The notes: a model not told the origin generated them from the sequence alone. Positions 42,611-52,171 are shown, numbered from the stretch's first letter. The stretch is DNA of 64,000 nt from Sarcina ventriculi (GCF_900456775.1 NZ_UAUL01000010.1:140155-204154), one strand, 5' to 3'. A program made the numbers and translations.

Positions 42611-43732
42611 TTGGAAATTATTAGACTTCTTCAGAAGATACATGAAAACTTAGAATACAAGGATATTTTTTCAGACGATTATATAAATCTTAAGGAACGA
42701 AGTATTAAAAAATTAAAAATAGGAGAGCCTTTAGTAAGCTTTGATCAAAGGGGACGATATGAAGAAGATAATAGATGGTTTGCAATGGTAAATACGCTTA
42801 TAGAAAATAACACATGTCTTCCTTTAGAGGCATATCTTTTAATAGCTATAGAACTTAGATATGAATATTTAAGTGATATAAAGAGAAAATTTACTGTTAA
42901 AAAAAGAATTTATACTTATATTGAAAATCTTATTTTTGATGATATTCATTATAATATGGATGGGGGTACTTTAAGTAGTATAATAGATTCTTTAGAAAAA
43001 GAATATATTCATGAAAATAAATTAAAGCTTATAAAACTTAAGTTTGACAATTTAGATAAGATTTATATAGACAAAGAAAAAACTTTATTTAAAAATGGAA
43101 TAATAGGTTTTATTTTTGAAAAAACATCTAAAATAGAAATTAGTAATTATTACTTTAATTTAGATAACTATTATTTTATTCCAAGAGATAATGGATTAAT
43201 ATTAGACATTAAAAATTTAAAGGTTTTAAGGCAATTTTATAAGGATAAGCTTTTAGATTTTAAAGGTACAGCTTATGATTATTTAAATAACTATATAATA
43301 AAAGATGGAGAATTTAGTATCTATAATAAATATCTAAGAATATTATCTTATATAATTGTAGATGAAATAGCTAAGGGAAAACTTACGGCTGTAAATGAGA
43401 AAATAATTAAGATATTATCTAAGTCTGATAAATTATATAATGCTGAGGAAATGAAAGAAGTATATTCTTTTATAAAAAATACAAATTTAGATAGGTTGCT
43501 TAAGGAATTTAAGGAAAAACCAAATAAAACAATGTTTAATAAAGCATTAGGCAAAATACAAACTAGTGATGATTTGTATAGTTTTGTAAAATCAGCCCCT
43601 AAATTTATGGACGAACCCATAGATATTGAAACTTATATAGATATTGTGAAAATGTGTGCAAGTAGGCAAGAGTTTAATTTAAAAATTGCAATGCTTTGTG
43701 AGGAGATAATAAAAAAGAATCCAATAATTTAG
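42611..43732 (+). CDS. Unknown protein 2 of the stator operon
   Basis: This 373-aa protein has no recognised family. It starts at TTG 42611, with AGGAGGTG 10 nt upstream in the end of the preceding gene; no better start exists. The N-terminal 60 residues contain FDQRGRYEEDNRWFAMV, a possible signature. The middle (about 60-250) mixes helices and strands, and the C-terminal 120 residues are helical. No nuclease, helicase, ATPase or membrane motif is visible. Its conserved position between two other unknowns suggests a complex with them. Confidence 0.68.
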   Translation: MEIIRLLQKIHENLEYKDIFSDDYINLKERSIKKLKIGEPLVSFDQRGRYEEDNRWFAMVNTLIENNTCLPLEAYLLIAIELRYEYLSDIKRKFTVKKRIYTYIENLIFDDIHYNMDGGTLSSIIDSLEKEYIHENKLKLIKLKFDNLDKIYIDKEKTLFKNGIIGFIFEKTSKIEISNYYFNLDNYYFIPRDNGLILDIKNLKVLRQFYKDKLLDFKGTAYDYLNNYIIKDGEFSIYNKYLRILSYIIVDEIAKGKLTAVNEKIIKILSKSDKLYNAEEMKEVYSFIKNTNLDRLLKEFKEKPNKTMFNKALGKIQTSDDLYSFVKSAPKFMDEPIDIETYIDIVKMCASRQEFNLKIAMLCEEIIKKNPII

Positions 43733-43758
43733 ATGATATTTTAACATATTTAAAAAAG

Positions 43759-46323
43759 ATGTATGAAAATAATATATTTACGAGAAATTCAAAACAAATT
43801 TTAGAATATATAAAACTTACTACAAAAGATGATGTTAGAGTTAATTATATGCTATTATCCTTAAAATCTGATGAAGGAAATTTTGATTTAGAATTTATGG
43901 ATGATTTTTTAAAACTTTATAGTTTATCAGAGGATAAAAGTGATTTTGATAATATAATAAATAAAATAGTTAATAAATGTGAATATATATCTAAAAAGGA
44001 GCTTGTAGATATAATATATGATTTTTATTTAAGAAATAATGATATAAATTCTTTGAAAATATTAGTGAGAAATATTAATAATAAAGGTTTAGAGAGAATA
44101 AAAGAAATCTTTAAAAAAGAGGATGTATTAAAACTTTTTGAGTTTTACAATAGAAAGATAACGATAGATGAATATATAGAAGGATTAGATCTTTTTGAAA
44201 ATTATAAAGATGATTTAGAAATAATTCCTTTTGGAGTTAGTATTTTAGAGAAGCTATATAATAAAGCGAATGCTAATGTTTTAAAGCAAATAAACAGAAA
44301 ATATTTTAATATTATTAAAGAACTATCAAATAAAAGTATTATAATACTATCAAATTATATAGATATAATTTTGCAAAATCTTCTTGATGGAAAGAATTTA
44401 AATGATGATGAATTAGAACTTTTAGATAAGGCAACATTAAAAAATGGTATATTGAGTGACTTTAATCAAAGGCTTAAGATATTAAAATCTCTTATGACAT
44501 ATTATAGTGAATCAGATTATACTAAATTTAAGGTTTTAACTTCTAGATATATTAAGGATTTTAGTTTCGAAGATGAGAATAAAGTTTTTGTGGAATTTAT
44601 TAAATTAAGTAAAGGCATACTAAAATCAATAGAACAAATAATGTTTCACGAGGATTATAATGATGAAAACACACAAGTTCTTTTTGATATATTAACTGAA
44701 AAAATATTAAAAGAAAATTATACAGATCTTTTACTAGACTTGATAAATTATTATACAAATCTAAATATCTATAAGGAAAAATTAAGTCTTTTGATAGAGT
44801 ATGTAAATAGAGAAGAAACAATAGCTGAAAATGTATATAATGAAACTATATTTAAAATATTTGATAAATTAGATGATGTATATAAAGAGGAGCTTTATAA
44901 AGAGTTAGTAAAAAGATACGATTTACCTCTTATGTTTAGAGAGGAGAATTTTGATTTATCACCTAGTGAACAGAATGAAAATTATTTGATAGAAGGATTT
45001 TTAGATAAAAGAATTCAAACAACATTTACAAAAGAATTAAGTGCAGAGAAATACTATGAAGATGATGAAACATTCTTATATGTAATAAACTTAGGAAATA
45101 GTAATAAGCATACTGTAAATTTAGTTTATAATAAAGTTAAAGAGAACTTTTTAGAGAACAAAGAGTATTGTTTAAAACTTATAGATTCAGAAAAAGCTAA
45201 TGATATAAGATTATTATATATAAAAGAATGTTTAGAACTTTATTTTGATACTAAATACTCAACAGATGATAGACAAATATTAGGCGAATATCGAGTAAAA
45301 TCTTTTAGAGAAGGTACTATATGTAGATTAGGTAAACTTATAAATATATTTAATGTAAAAGATATGGTAGATGCTGTTATATTTAAAAATTATGATGTTG
45401 GCAATGTTTTTCTAAGATATTTTTATGATATGGAAATAGATTTTAGAGAAATAGATAGAAATTGTTATGTGTTAAATCAACAAAGTAATGTTACAAATTT
45501 TTTAGAGGGAGATCTTAGGAATTTACTTTTAGAATTTAGAAAATTTACTACATTTTTAGATAGTTTATTGAATATGAATGTAGGTTTAGAAGGATATGAT
45601 GAAGAATATCTTATATTAAATGAAGGTGTAATTCTTCCTAAAAACTTTGAAAATATAAAATATGTAGATAATACAGAAAATCAGAAAATTGATATAACTA
45701 ATAAAATAAAGATACTTATAAAATCATTTATAGACAAAAGAAGTGTATCTAAAGATGAAGAAGATTCTATACAAAGGGTAAAAAACTTAACAAATAAAGA
45801 AATATTTGAAAATGAATTAATTGATAACTTAGGGAAATTAAGTCAAAGTTTAAATAATGTAGTTGAGGATTTATCAAAAGAATTAAAAGAGATAAGTTTA
45901 AGAAGAATGCTTTTAAATTTTCATGATTTGCCTAAAGAAAAGCAAGCAGAGGTTATAGAAGAGGTTATAGAGAGCAAAAACACAATGGTTCTTGCTAAAG
46001 CTAGACTTTTAGCGTGGACAGAAGGAGTCTATAATAAGCAAGGGTATTTAAACTATATGTTAGAATGTTTTAATCACTCAAGAAGTGCTTTAGTTCGTGG
46101 AGATTTTAGAAAAATGTATGAAGAAGTTTTAAATCTCTTAAAAGAGAGAAATATGTTGCATCTTTATGTTGATAACTATGCTATAGAAGAGATGTTTATA
46201 AATGCTGTTTGGCTTACTGGTATGAGTAAGTATGAGATAATAAATGATTTGGAAAAATTAAATTTCTTTAATAAAGAAGATTTGGATAGAGTTAAGAATT
46301 CCATAGAAAGATATAATAGCTAA
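43759..46323 (+). CDS. Unknown protein 3 of the stator operon, large helical repeat protein
   Basis: This 854-aa protein is almost entirely alpha-helical, with short repeating Leu/Ile-rich helix pairs reminiscent of HEAT or TPR solenoids. No catalytic motif, Walker box, HNH, PD-(D/E)XK or EH signature could be seen. The ATG at 43759 has no convincing Shine-Dalgarno sequence. The frame is open upstream to 43702 and overlaps the preceding gene by 31 nt, where GAGGAG (43700-43705) sits without a canonical start after it, so translation may be coupled or begin at a non-standard codon. It ends the operon at a bidirectional terminator. Confidence 0.72.
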   Translation: MYENNIFTRNSKQILEYIKLTTKDDVRVNYMLLSLKSDEGNFDLEFMDDFLKLYSLSEDKSDFDNIINKIVNKCEYISKKELVDIIYDFYLRNNDINSLKILVRNINNKGLERIKEIFKKEDVLKLFEFYNRKITIDEYIEGLDLFENYKDDLEIIPFGVSILEKLYNKANANVLKQINRKYFNIIKELSNKSIIILSNYIDIILQNLLDGKNLNDDELELLDKATLKNGILSDFNQRLKILKSLMTYYSESDYTKFKVLTSRYIKDFSFEDENKVFVEFIKLSKGILKSIEQIMFHEDYNDENTQVLFDILTEKILKENYTDLLLDLINYYTNLNIYKEKLSLLIEYVNREETIAENVYNETIFKIFDKLDDVYKEELYKELVKRYDLPLMFREENFDLSPSEQNENYLIEGFLDKRIQTTFTKELSAEKYYEDDETFLYVINLGNSNKHTVNLVYNKVKENFLENKEYCLKLIDSEKANDIRLLYIKECLELYFDTKYSTDDRQILGEYRVKSFREGTICRLGKLINIFNVKDMVDAVIFKNYDVGNVFLRYFYDMEIDFREIDRNCYVLNQQSNVTNFLEGDLRNLLLEFRKFTTFLDSLLNMNVGLEGYDEEYLILNEGVILPKNFENIKYVDNTENQKIDITNKIKILIKSFIDKRSVSKDEEDSIQRVKNLTNKEIFENELIDNLGKLSQSLNNVVEDLSKELKEISLRRMLLNFHDLPKEKQAEVIEEVIESKNTMVLAKARLLAWTEGVYNKQGYLNYMLECFNHSRSALVRGDFRKMYEEVLNLLKERNMLHLYVDNYAIEEMFINAVWLTGMSKYEIINDLEKLNFFNKEDLDRVKNSIERYNS

Positions 46324-46324
46324 T

Positions 46325-46366
46325 AAAAATAAATCGTATTAAATAATTTAATACGATTTATTTTTA
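46325..46366. terminator. Bidirectional terminator of the stator operon and hydrogenase gene
   Basis: The stem ATCGTATTAA/TTAATACGAT extends outwards through AAAAATAA/TTATTTTT, with T runs on both strands between convergent genes. Confidence 0.9.
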
Positions 46367-46370
46367 TTAA

Positions 46371-47729
46371 TTATTTAAATTCTCTATGAAGAATTTCTCC
46401 TTTTTGTGGATTGTTGAAATCATCAATAGAATTAATACCTAGTGATTCAAGTATTTTTTCGGTCGTATCGCTATGAAGAGGCATCTTTATAGCAGAATCA
46501 AAAGCACAATTATCTACAAAGACTTTACCTTGGTTTGCTGGAATTAAAGCTTTAGGACCTCCAACACATCCTCCAACACAACCCATACCTTCTAAAAAGT
46601 TTGCATCCAATTTACCTTCTAAAGCATCTTGCAGAATTTTTTTACAATCTTTAATTCCGTGAACTTGGGCAGTTTTTAAAAATTTAAATTTTTTTGGATA
46701 TACTTCTTCAATAACATCTGAAATAGCCTTGGAAACACCACCAGTTCGTGCATAGAGCCTACCACCTCTAGATACATAATCTTTAGATGGAATTCCATTT
46801 AAATTTTCTGGATGAATGTCTAAAGATTTAAATATTGTATTTAATTCTTCAAAAGTTAGTACGAAATCGACATCACCTATCAAGTCTTTTTCTTTAGCTT
46901 CAGCTTTTTTAGCAATGCATGGACCAATAAAAACGATTTTTGCATCCTTATTGATATTTTTTATTATTCTAGCAGCTGCTATCATAGGAGAAACAGATGG
47001 AGATAAATCTTTAACTAAATCATGATAAACTTTCTTTAGCATTCCAACCCATATAGGACAACAACATGATGTTATCATTAAGTCATGTTTAGGATCATTT
47101 ACATGCTTATTAAATTCAAAAGCTTCTTTTATAGTTAAAATATCAGCTGCAAAAGCAACTTCAACCATATCTGTAAAACCGATTTTTATAAAGGCCTCTC
47201 TTAACATATCTAATGTTACAGTAGGACCAAATTGCCCGATAATTGCAGGAGCTACGCATGCAACAACAGTTTTATTGTTTTTTAAAAGATCAATAATTGG
47301 AAGTATTTCAACTTTATCAAGATATTTACCATCTTTACAAGCATCAATACATTTTCCGCAACTTTCACAAAGTGAGTCATTAATTTTTGTTATTTTTTCA
47401 TTATTATCATAAAAAATTGCATCAAAAGGGCAACAAATTTGACATTGAAATTTACCATTTTTGTCAGTTAAACAATCATCAGAGCATTTACTTTTTAGTT
47501 TTTCTACAATTTTTTTATTGGCTGTATATCTTGTTATAGCTTTTTTTAAGTTGTACTTATAATTATTATCAAATGGCACCGTAACACCACAAAGAGATGT
47601 TATTATCTCGAAAGTTTCTTGTGGAGATTTTTCATGACAAGTTATAAGATTATCTAAAGTTTTATCAAAAGTATCATTATAATAAGCCTTTATTAGGGTA
47701 TTTAATAAATCGCTATATTTACTATTCAT
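46371..47729 (-). CDS. [FeFe] hydrogenase, group B-like
   Basis: This 452-aa hydrogenase has a helical N-terminal extension (about 1-90), two 4Fe-4S motifs (CQICCPFD... and CESCGKCIDAC) and an H-cluster domain with L1 TSCCCPIW, L2 GPCIAKKAE and L3 GMGCVGGCVGGP. The extra Cys in TSCCCP and the GPC form of L2 separate it from the A-type enzyme at 33968 and match the poorly studied group B (such as C. pasteurianum CpIII). There is no partner subunit nearby. GAGAGG precedes the ATG. It is a single-gene unit, and would need HydEFG too. Confidence 0.88.
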   Translation of the reverse strand: MNSKYSDLLNTLIKAYYNDTFDKTLDNLITCHEKSPQETFEIITSLCGVTVPFDNNYKYNLKKAITRYTANKKIVEKLKSKCSDDCLTDKNGKFQCQICCPFDAIFYDNNEKITKINDSLCESCGKCIDACKDGKYLDKVEILPIIDLLKNNKTVVACVAPAIIGQFGPTVTLDMLREAFIKIGFTDMVEVAFAADILTIKEAFEFNKHVNDPKHDLMITSCCCPIWVGMLKKVYHDLVKDLSPSVSPMIAAARIIKNINKDAKIVFIGPCIAKKAEAKEKDLIGDVDFVLTFEELNTIFKSLDIHPENLNGIPSKDYVSRGGRLYARTGGVSKAISDVIEEVYPKKFKFLKTAQVHGIKDCKKILQDALEGKLDANFLEGMGCVGGCVGGPKALIPANQGKVFVDNCAFDSAIKMPLHSDTTEKILESLGINSIDDFNNPQKGEILHREFK

Positions 47730-47866
47730 AATTTAATCCTCTCATATTTTTAATCTTATTTTTAATATGCAACAAAACAATAATTATTATACTGTTTTTT
47801 TAATTATAGGAAATTTATTATGTTAATATTTTTAAATAAAAGAAATTAATAGAAATAACTATAAAA

Positions 47867-47905
47867 AATAAATTACTCTAGATAATATATCTAGAGTAAT
47901 TTATT
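47867..47905 (-). terminator. Terminator of the TetR-exporter operon
   Basis: AATAAATTACTCTAGAT (47867-47883) pairs with 47889-47905; on the minus strand it ends in a T-rich tract. It is symmetrical enough to act in both directions. Confidence 0.85.
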
Positions 47906-49321
47906 TTATTCATGTTCTATAGTATAGTTTTTCTTAACAACAAAGAAAGCTATAATTAAAGCTATTAAAGTAAAGATACCTGCAATAAAGAATGATGTAT
48001 TCATACCATGAATTGTTGCATTTATAGGGTTTTTAATACCACTATGACTTGCAGAGAATGTCATAACAGCAACTAAAACAGCTGTTCCTATTGATGATAT
48101 TATTTGTCTTAAAGTATTACTCACTGCAGCACCATGAGAGTACATACTTTTCTTTAATACATTTAAACTCATAGTTGTAAGCGGCATCATAAACATACCT
48201 ATACCAAATAATCTTAAAGTGTACATTATAGTTACAAAGTATAATGGTGTAGTTGAAGTTAAAGTTGCAAGAGCAAATGTTCCAGCTGTTGTACAGATTA
48301 AACCAATTAGTGTTAATCCTCTACCACCATATTTATCAAATAATTTACCTGTGATAGGACTCATTATAGCAATTATTATAGCACCAGGCATAAGAGTAAG
48401 CCCTGAATCAAAAGCAGAATATCCTCTAGCTTCTTGAATATATAAAGGTAAGATAGTTTCACTAGCTATAAATCCTATAAACACAATAAGAACTATTATA
48501 GTTGTTAAAGTAAATGTCTTATTTTTTAATACTGATAAATTTAAAAATGGCACATCTGCTTTTAATTGTTTTATAGTGAAGTATATAAGTGCTATAGCTC
48601 CTATTAATAAAGGCACATAAACTTGCATATTAGTAATGCTATAAGTTCCAATATTACCAAATCCATATAAAAGACCACCAAATCCAATAGCGGATGTTAT
48701 AGCTGATATTATATCAAGTTTAGCCTTTTGAGCACCTTTAACATTTTCAAGAATAAAAATTGCAAGTATTAAGTCTAGAATAGCTATTGGTAAAGATAAA
48801 AAGAAAATATCTCTCCATGCATAGTGAGCTACTATCCAACCTGCTAATGTTGGCCCTATAGCTGGGGCAAATGAAATTACTATTCCTAAAATACCCATAG
48901 CAGAACCTCTCTCTTCAGGTTCAAATACATATAAAAGAACAACTTGTGTAAGTGGCATCATAATTCCTGCACCAATTGCTTGAATTACCCTAGCTAATAA
49001 AAGCATATTGAAGTTTATAGAAAAGGCTCCTACTATAGTTCCTATAGTAAAGCAACCCATTGCTATAAAGAAAAGCTGTCTAGTTGAAAACCTATCTATT
49101 AAAAATGCTGTCATAGGTATCATTATTCCAGATACTAGCATAAAGGATGTCGTTAGCCATTGTCCTTTATCTGCACTTATATGTAAGTCACGCATTATTG
49201 TTGCTAGTGCTGTAGTTAATGCTGTTTCGTTTAAAAAGGCTATTATTGATCCTAGTAAAAGAATTGATATTACAACCCATCTATTTCTTTTAAGTTGTAT
49301 ACTCATTGAATTTCCTTCCAT
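47906..49321 (-). CDS. DHA2-family MFS multidrug exporter
   Basis: This 471-aa 14-helix exporter of the EmrB class has LNETALTTALATIMRDL in helix 1, DRFSTRQLF (motif A) and GPTLAGWIVAHYAWRDIF (motif C). Its start ATG at 49321 overlaps the TetR stop codon (TAATG), and GGAGG lies in the last TetR codons, so regulator and transporter are co-translated. It is less related to the tandem exporters at 15234/16809 than those are to each other. The inducer is unknown. Confidence 0.92.
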   Translation of the reverse strand: MEGNSMSIQLKRNRWVVISILLLGSIIAFLNETALTTALATIMRDLHISADKGQWLTTSFMLVSGIMIPMTAFLIDRFSTRQLFFIAMGCFTIGTIVGAFSINFNMLLLARVIQAIGAGIMMPLTQVVLLYVFEPEERGSAMGILGIVISFAPAIGPTLAGWIVAHYAWRDIFFLSLPIAILDLILAIFILENVKGAQKAKLDIISAITSAIGFGGLLYGFGNIGTYSITNMQVYVPLLIGAIALIYFTIKQLKADVPFLNLSVLKNKTFTLTTIIVLIVFIGFIASETILPLYIQEARGYSAFDSGLTLMPGAIIIAIMSPITGKLFDKYGGRGLTLIGLICTTAGTFALATLTSTTPLYFVTIMYTLRLFGIGMFMMPLTTMSLNVLKKSMYSHGAAVSNTLRQIISSIGTAVLVAVMTFSASHSGIKNPINATIHGMNTSFFIAGIFTLIALIIAFFVVKKNYTIEHE

Positions 49322-50229
49322 TAAAAATTCCTCCTATTTAATTTTGTCCAAATTATTTGTAAAATATTTATTTCAGAGCTTAAAAGTTCAACATTTCCTA
49401 AATAAAGAAAAAGAGCATTAATTAAAAAATTTCTAGAATTTTCTTTTTTATTAAATTCTTTATCTAAAAGTTCTAAGCTATTTAAAATATCTTCTTTATT
49501 ATCTAAATCGTGAAGATGGATTATATTTTTTGATTTTAAAATAAAATTATTCCATTTATCAAATAATATATTTTCATCTCTTTTAAATTTATTGTTGGTT
49601 GATAAAAATTTCAAGCAATTTTCTTTGATAATAGGTTTTTCATTAATATGAAATTCATATATAGAAATTATAACATTTACTATAAATATACTAAGTTCAT
49701 TAAAGTCATCAATTATTAATTTATCAAACATTGATGCTGTAAAAAACTCTCTAAGAATTCCATTTAAGACACACGTTAAATCTAAAATAATCGGGTTAAC
49801 GCTATCACCAAAATATTCATAGATAGAATTTTTAAGCCAACCATAAAATAATTTTTTACCATTATCAAAAGCATCTTCAACTATAGTATTTTTAAAAGAT
49901 TTATCACTTTCTATTAAGCTCATTGCAAAATCTTTTTTATTGATAAAAGAAGTAAATAAAAGAAATACTTTTTTTTCAAATTTTTCTTTAGCATTTAAAG
50001 AATTATTCGAATTTATTTCATTTAATATATTTATTGTTTCTTCATGCAAATACTTAATAATATAAGCTAAAAGTTCTTCTTTTGATTTAAAAAACTTATA
50101 AATAGTTGCTTTAGATATATTACAATAGCTTGCTATATCTTGCATAGATGTTTCATTATATCCATTTAATGAAAATAGATGAAGTGAAGCATCTAAAATA
50201 TGTTTTTTCTTTTCACTAAATGCTACCAT
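49321..50229 (-). CDS. TetR-family repressor of the adjacent exporter
   Basis: This 302-aa regulator has a canonical N-terminal TetR helix-turn-helix (residues 5-55: HILDASLHLFSLNGYNETSM...ISKATIYKFFKSKEELL) and an unusually long C-terminal ligand domain of about 245 residues; most family members total about 200. AAGGAG precedes the ATG. Two palindromes lie directly behind its promoter (50254-50289), so it very probably represses itself and the downstream exporter. The C-terminal part has no Cys or metal motif that would hint at the ligand. Confidence 0.9.
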   Translation of the reverse strand: MVAFSEKKKHILDASLHLFSLNGYNETSMQDIASYCNISKATIYKFFKSKEELLAYIIKYLHEETINILNEINSNNSLNAKEKFEKKVFLLFTSFINKKDFAMSLIESDKSFKNTIVEDAFDNGKKLFYGWLKNSIYEYFGDSVNPIILDLTCVLNGILREFFTASMFDKLIIDDFNELSIFIVNVIISIYEFHINEKPIIKENCLKFLSTNNKFKRDENILFDKWNNFILKSKNIIHLHDLDNKEDILNSLELLDKEFNKKENSRNFLINALFLYLGNVELLSSEINILQIIWTKLNRRNF

Positions 50230-50253
50230 ATGTAAATCTCCTTAGTAATTAAC

Positions 50254-50269
50254 AAAACTTATAAGTTTT
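50254..50269. promoter_or_regulatory. Operator A of the TetR-exporter operon
   Basis: AAAACTTATAAGTTTT is a perfect 16-bp palindrome within the 5' untranslated region. Confidence 0.75.
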
Positions 50270-50273
50270 AAAG

Positions 50274-50289
50274 AAAACTCATTAGTTTT
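50274..50289. promoter_or_regulatory. Operator B of the TetR-exporter operon
   Basis: AAAACTCATTAGTTTT repeats operator A 20 bp away, two helical turns, directly after the predicted transcription start. Confidence 0.7.
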
Positions 50290-50298
50290 ATTAATTTA

Positions 50299-50327
50299 AT
50301 TATATTGCTTATAAATTTAGAAGTCAA
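50299..50327 (-). promoter_or_regulatory. Promoter of the TetR-exporter operon
   Basis: Minus strand: TTGACT (50327-50322) and TATAAT (50304-50299), spacer 17 bp. Start near 50292, immediately before the two operators. Confidence 0.8.
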
Positions 50328-50524
50328 TGTAAAGAAAAGTAAAAATTATTTTTAAAGAATATTAATTTTTAATTATATTTTAGAAAAATTGGGATTAAAT
50401 TAATTTTAATAGATATTAAAATATGATATTCTAAATTTAAAATATATAAAAATTATTAATAGTAAAATATAAGTAATGAAAATAACTTATTAATATGAAC
50501 TCTAAATTGAAAGGATGTGATTAT

Positions 50525-51910
50525 TTGTTAGAAACTATAAAGAGAGATTGGTTTTCTAATATAAGAGTTGATTTACTGTCAAGTTTTGTGGTAGGGCTTT
50601 CAATGATACCAGAAACAGCAGGATTTGCAATTATGGTAGGTTTAAGTCCAATGGTAGCTTTTTATACAACATTTTGTATGTCAATAGTATTAGCTTTTTG
50701 TGGTGCTAGAAAAGCTATGATATCAGCCGCAGCAGGTTCCATGGCATTAGTTTTGGTTGTAGTTGCTAAGAAATATGGAGTCGAATATATAGGTTTAGTG
50801 ACTATAGCTACAGGAATCATACAAATATTATTTGGTATTTTTAAAATAGGAAATCTTTTAAGATTTGTACCAAAATCAGTAATGTATGGTTTTGTAAATT
50901 CTTTAGGAATAATGCTTTTTGTAGATCAGCTTCATTTTTTTAAAGGTCAATCATATATAATGTACATATTGGTTTTAATAGGACTTGCAGTCATATATCT
51001 TTTCCCTTTAATAACCAAAAAAATACCTCAAAATTTAATGGCTATAATTGTTGTTACGTTTATAGTTGTTATATTCCATATAAATGTTCCTAATTTAGGG
51101 ACATTAGGTAATATAAGTGCTACTTTACCTTCTTTTATCATTCCTAAAATTTCTATAAATTTTAAGACATTATCAATAGTTATACCTTACGCTTTTTCTT
51201 TAGCTATTGTAGGGAGTGTGGAAAGTTTACTTACAGCTCAATCTCTTGATGAAATAATTGGAGATAAAAGCAATAAAAATAAGGAAGCTATGGCACAGGG
51301 AATTGGAAATGTGGTTACAGGATTTTTTAGTGGAATGGCAGGATGTGCGCTTATAGGACAATCGACTATAAATAGTAAATCTGGTGCAAAAACAAGGCTT
51401 TCAACTCTTTTTGCTGGAGTAAGTCTTATGATTTTGGTATCAGTATTTAGTAGTTATGTATCTAAAATACCGATAGCTGCATTGGTTTCAGTTATGATAA
51501 TGATATCTATAACAACATTTAGTATAGAATCAGTAAAAAAAATACATAAAACACCTATTATAGATACCATTGTTATGATAATTACAGTGATAACAGTTCT
51601 TATAACTCAAAATTTAGCTATTGGAGTAATTTTAGGTGTAATAATAAATGCACTAGTTTTTGTGTATAGGGTAGCTAAGATAGATATAGAAAAAATAGAA
51701 AATGAAAAGGAAGTTTTATATAAAATATCTGGATATCTTTTTTTTGCTACATCTAAAAAGTTTTTAGATTCTTTTGATGAGGATGATTTACAAAAATCAA
51801 TAGTTTTAGATATTACCAAATTAAAGCTTATGGATAATGTAGCTAAAGAAACTATGTATGAAATAAAAAATAAATTTAAAAATATAATAATTAAAGAAGA
51901 ACAAAATTAA
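50525..51910 (+). CDS. SulP-family anion transporter with STAS domain
   Basis: This roughly 461-aa inner-membrane transporter belongs to the SulP/SLC26 family (sulfate, bicarbonate or related anions). It shows the SulP start pattern (DLLSSFVVGLSMIPETAGFAIMVGLSPMVAFYTTF), about 12 membrane segments, the ATTFSIESVKKI-type end of the membrane domain and a shortened STAS domain (about 385-461). TTG 50525 lies 7 nt after AAAGGATG; the upstream ATG at 50495 has no ribosome binding site. Substrate is not predictable. It stands alone before the infC operon. Confidence 0.87.
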   Translation: MLETIKRDWFSNIRVDLLSSFVVGLSMIPETAGFAIMVGLSPMVAFYTTFCMSIVLAFCGARKAMISAAAGSMALVLVVVAKKYGVEYIGLVTIATGIIQILFGIFKIGNLLRFVPKSVMYGFVNSLGIMLFVDQLHFFKGQSYIMYILVLIGLAVIYLFPLITKKIPQNLMAIIVVTFIVVIFHINVPNLGTLGNISATLPSFIIPKISINFKTLSIVIPYAFSLAIVGSVESLLTAQSLDEIIGDKSNKNKEAMAQGIGNVVTGFFSGMAGCALIGQSTINSKSGAKTRLSTLFAGVSLMILVSVFSSYVSKIPIAALVSVMIMISITTFSIESVKKIHKTPIIDTIVMIITVITVLITQNLAIGVILGVIINALVFVYRVAKIDIEKIENEKEVLYKISGYLFFATSKKFLDSFDEDDLQKSIVLDITKLKLMDNVAKETMYEIKNKFKNIIIKEEQN

Positions 51911-51984
51911 AATAGCAATATATATTATAGGTAGATATATATTAAACAATAATGTTATTTTCATAAAGTATAATAAATTATTGT

Positions 51985-52013
51985 TTGATAAAATTGATGT
52001 TTGATGTTAAAAT
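51985..52013 (+). promoter_or_regulatory. Promoter of the infC-rpmI-rplT operon
   Basis: TTGATA (51985-51990) and TAAAAT (52008-52013), spacer 17 bp. Start near 52020. Confidence 0.6.
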
Positions 52014-52019
52014 AATGTA

Positions 52020-52131
52020 GGTGAAGTGGAAAGTAATTCCCACCTTACAGCAAAATAAGCTAGTTAAGGTAATTATATTGGAGGAAACTACTAAGCTTCG
52101 ACTTAAATTAAGATATGATGCTTAATTTAAG
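52020..52131 (+). promoter_or_regulatory. Leader of the infC operon (L20-leader type)
   Basis: The 150-nt leader contains a stem around GTGGAA/TTCCCAC (52026-52042) and a terminal hairpin CTTAAATTAAG (52102-52112) with CTTAATTTAAG (52121-52131). TAAGC (52092-52096) can pair instead with GCTTA (52120-52124), giving alternative folds. In Firmicutes the equivalent leader binds ribosomal protein L20 to stop transcription; that role is inferred here from gene context. Confidence 0.55.
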
Positions 52132-52171
52132 GTGATTTATTATAACTATTATAACTTTGGAGGTGGAAAGT

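Noticed and set aside
38694..46323. Calling the operon a canonical Zorya type I or II system
   Set aside because: No EH-signature ZorC, helicase/nuclease ZorD or HNH ZorE could be found among the three partner proteins.
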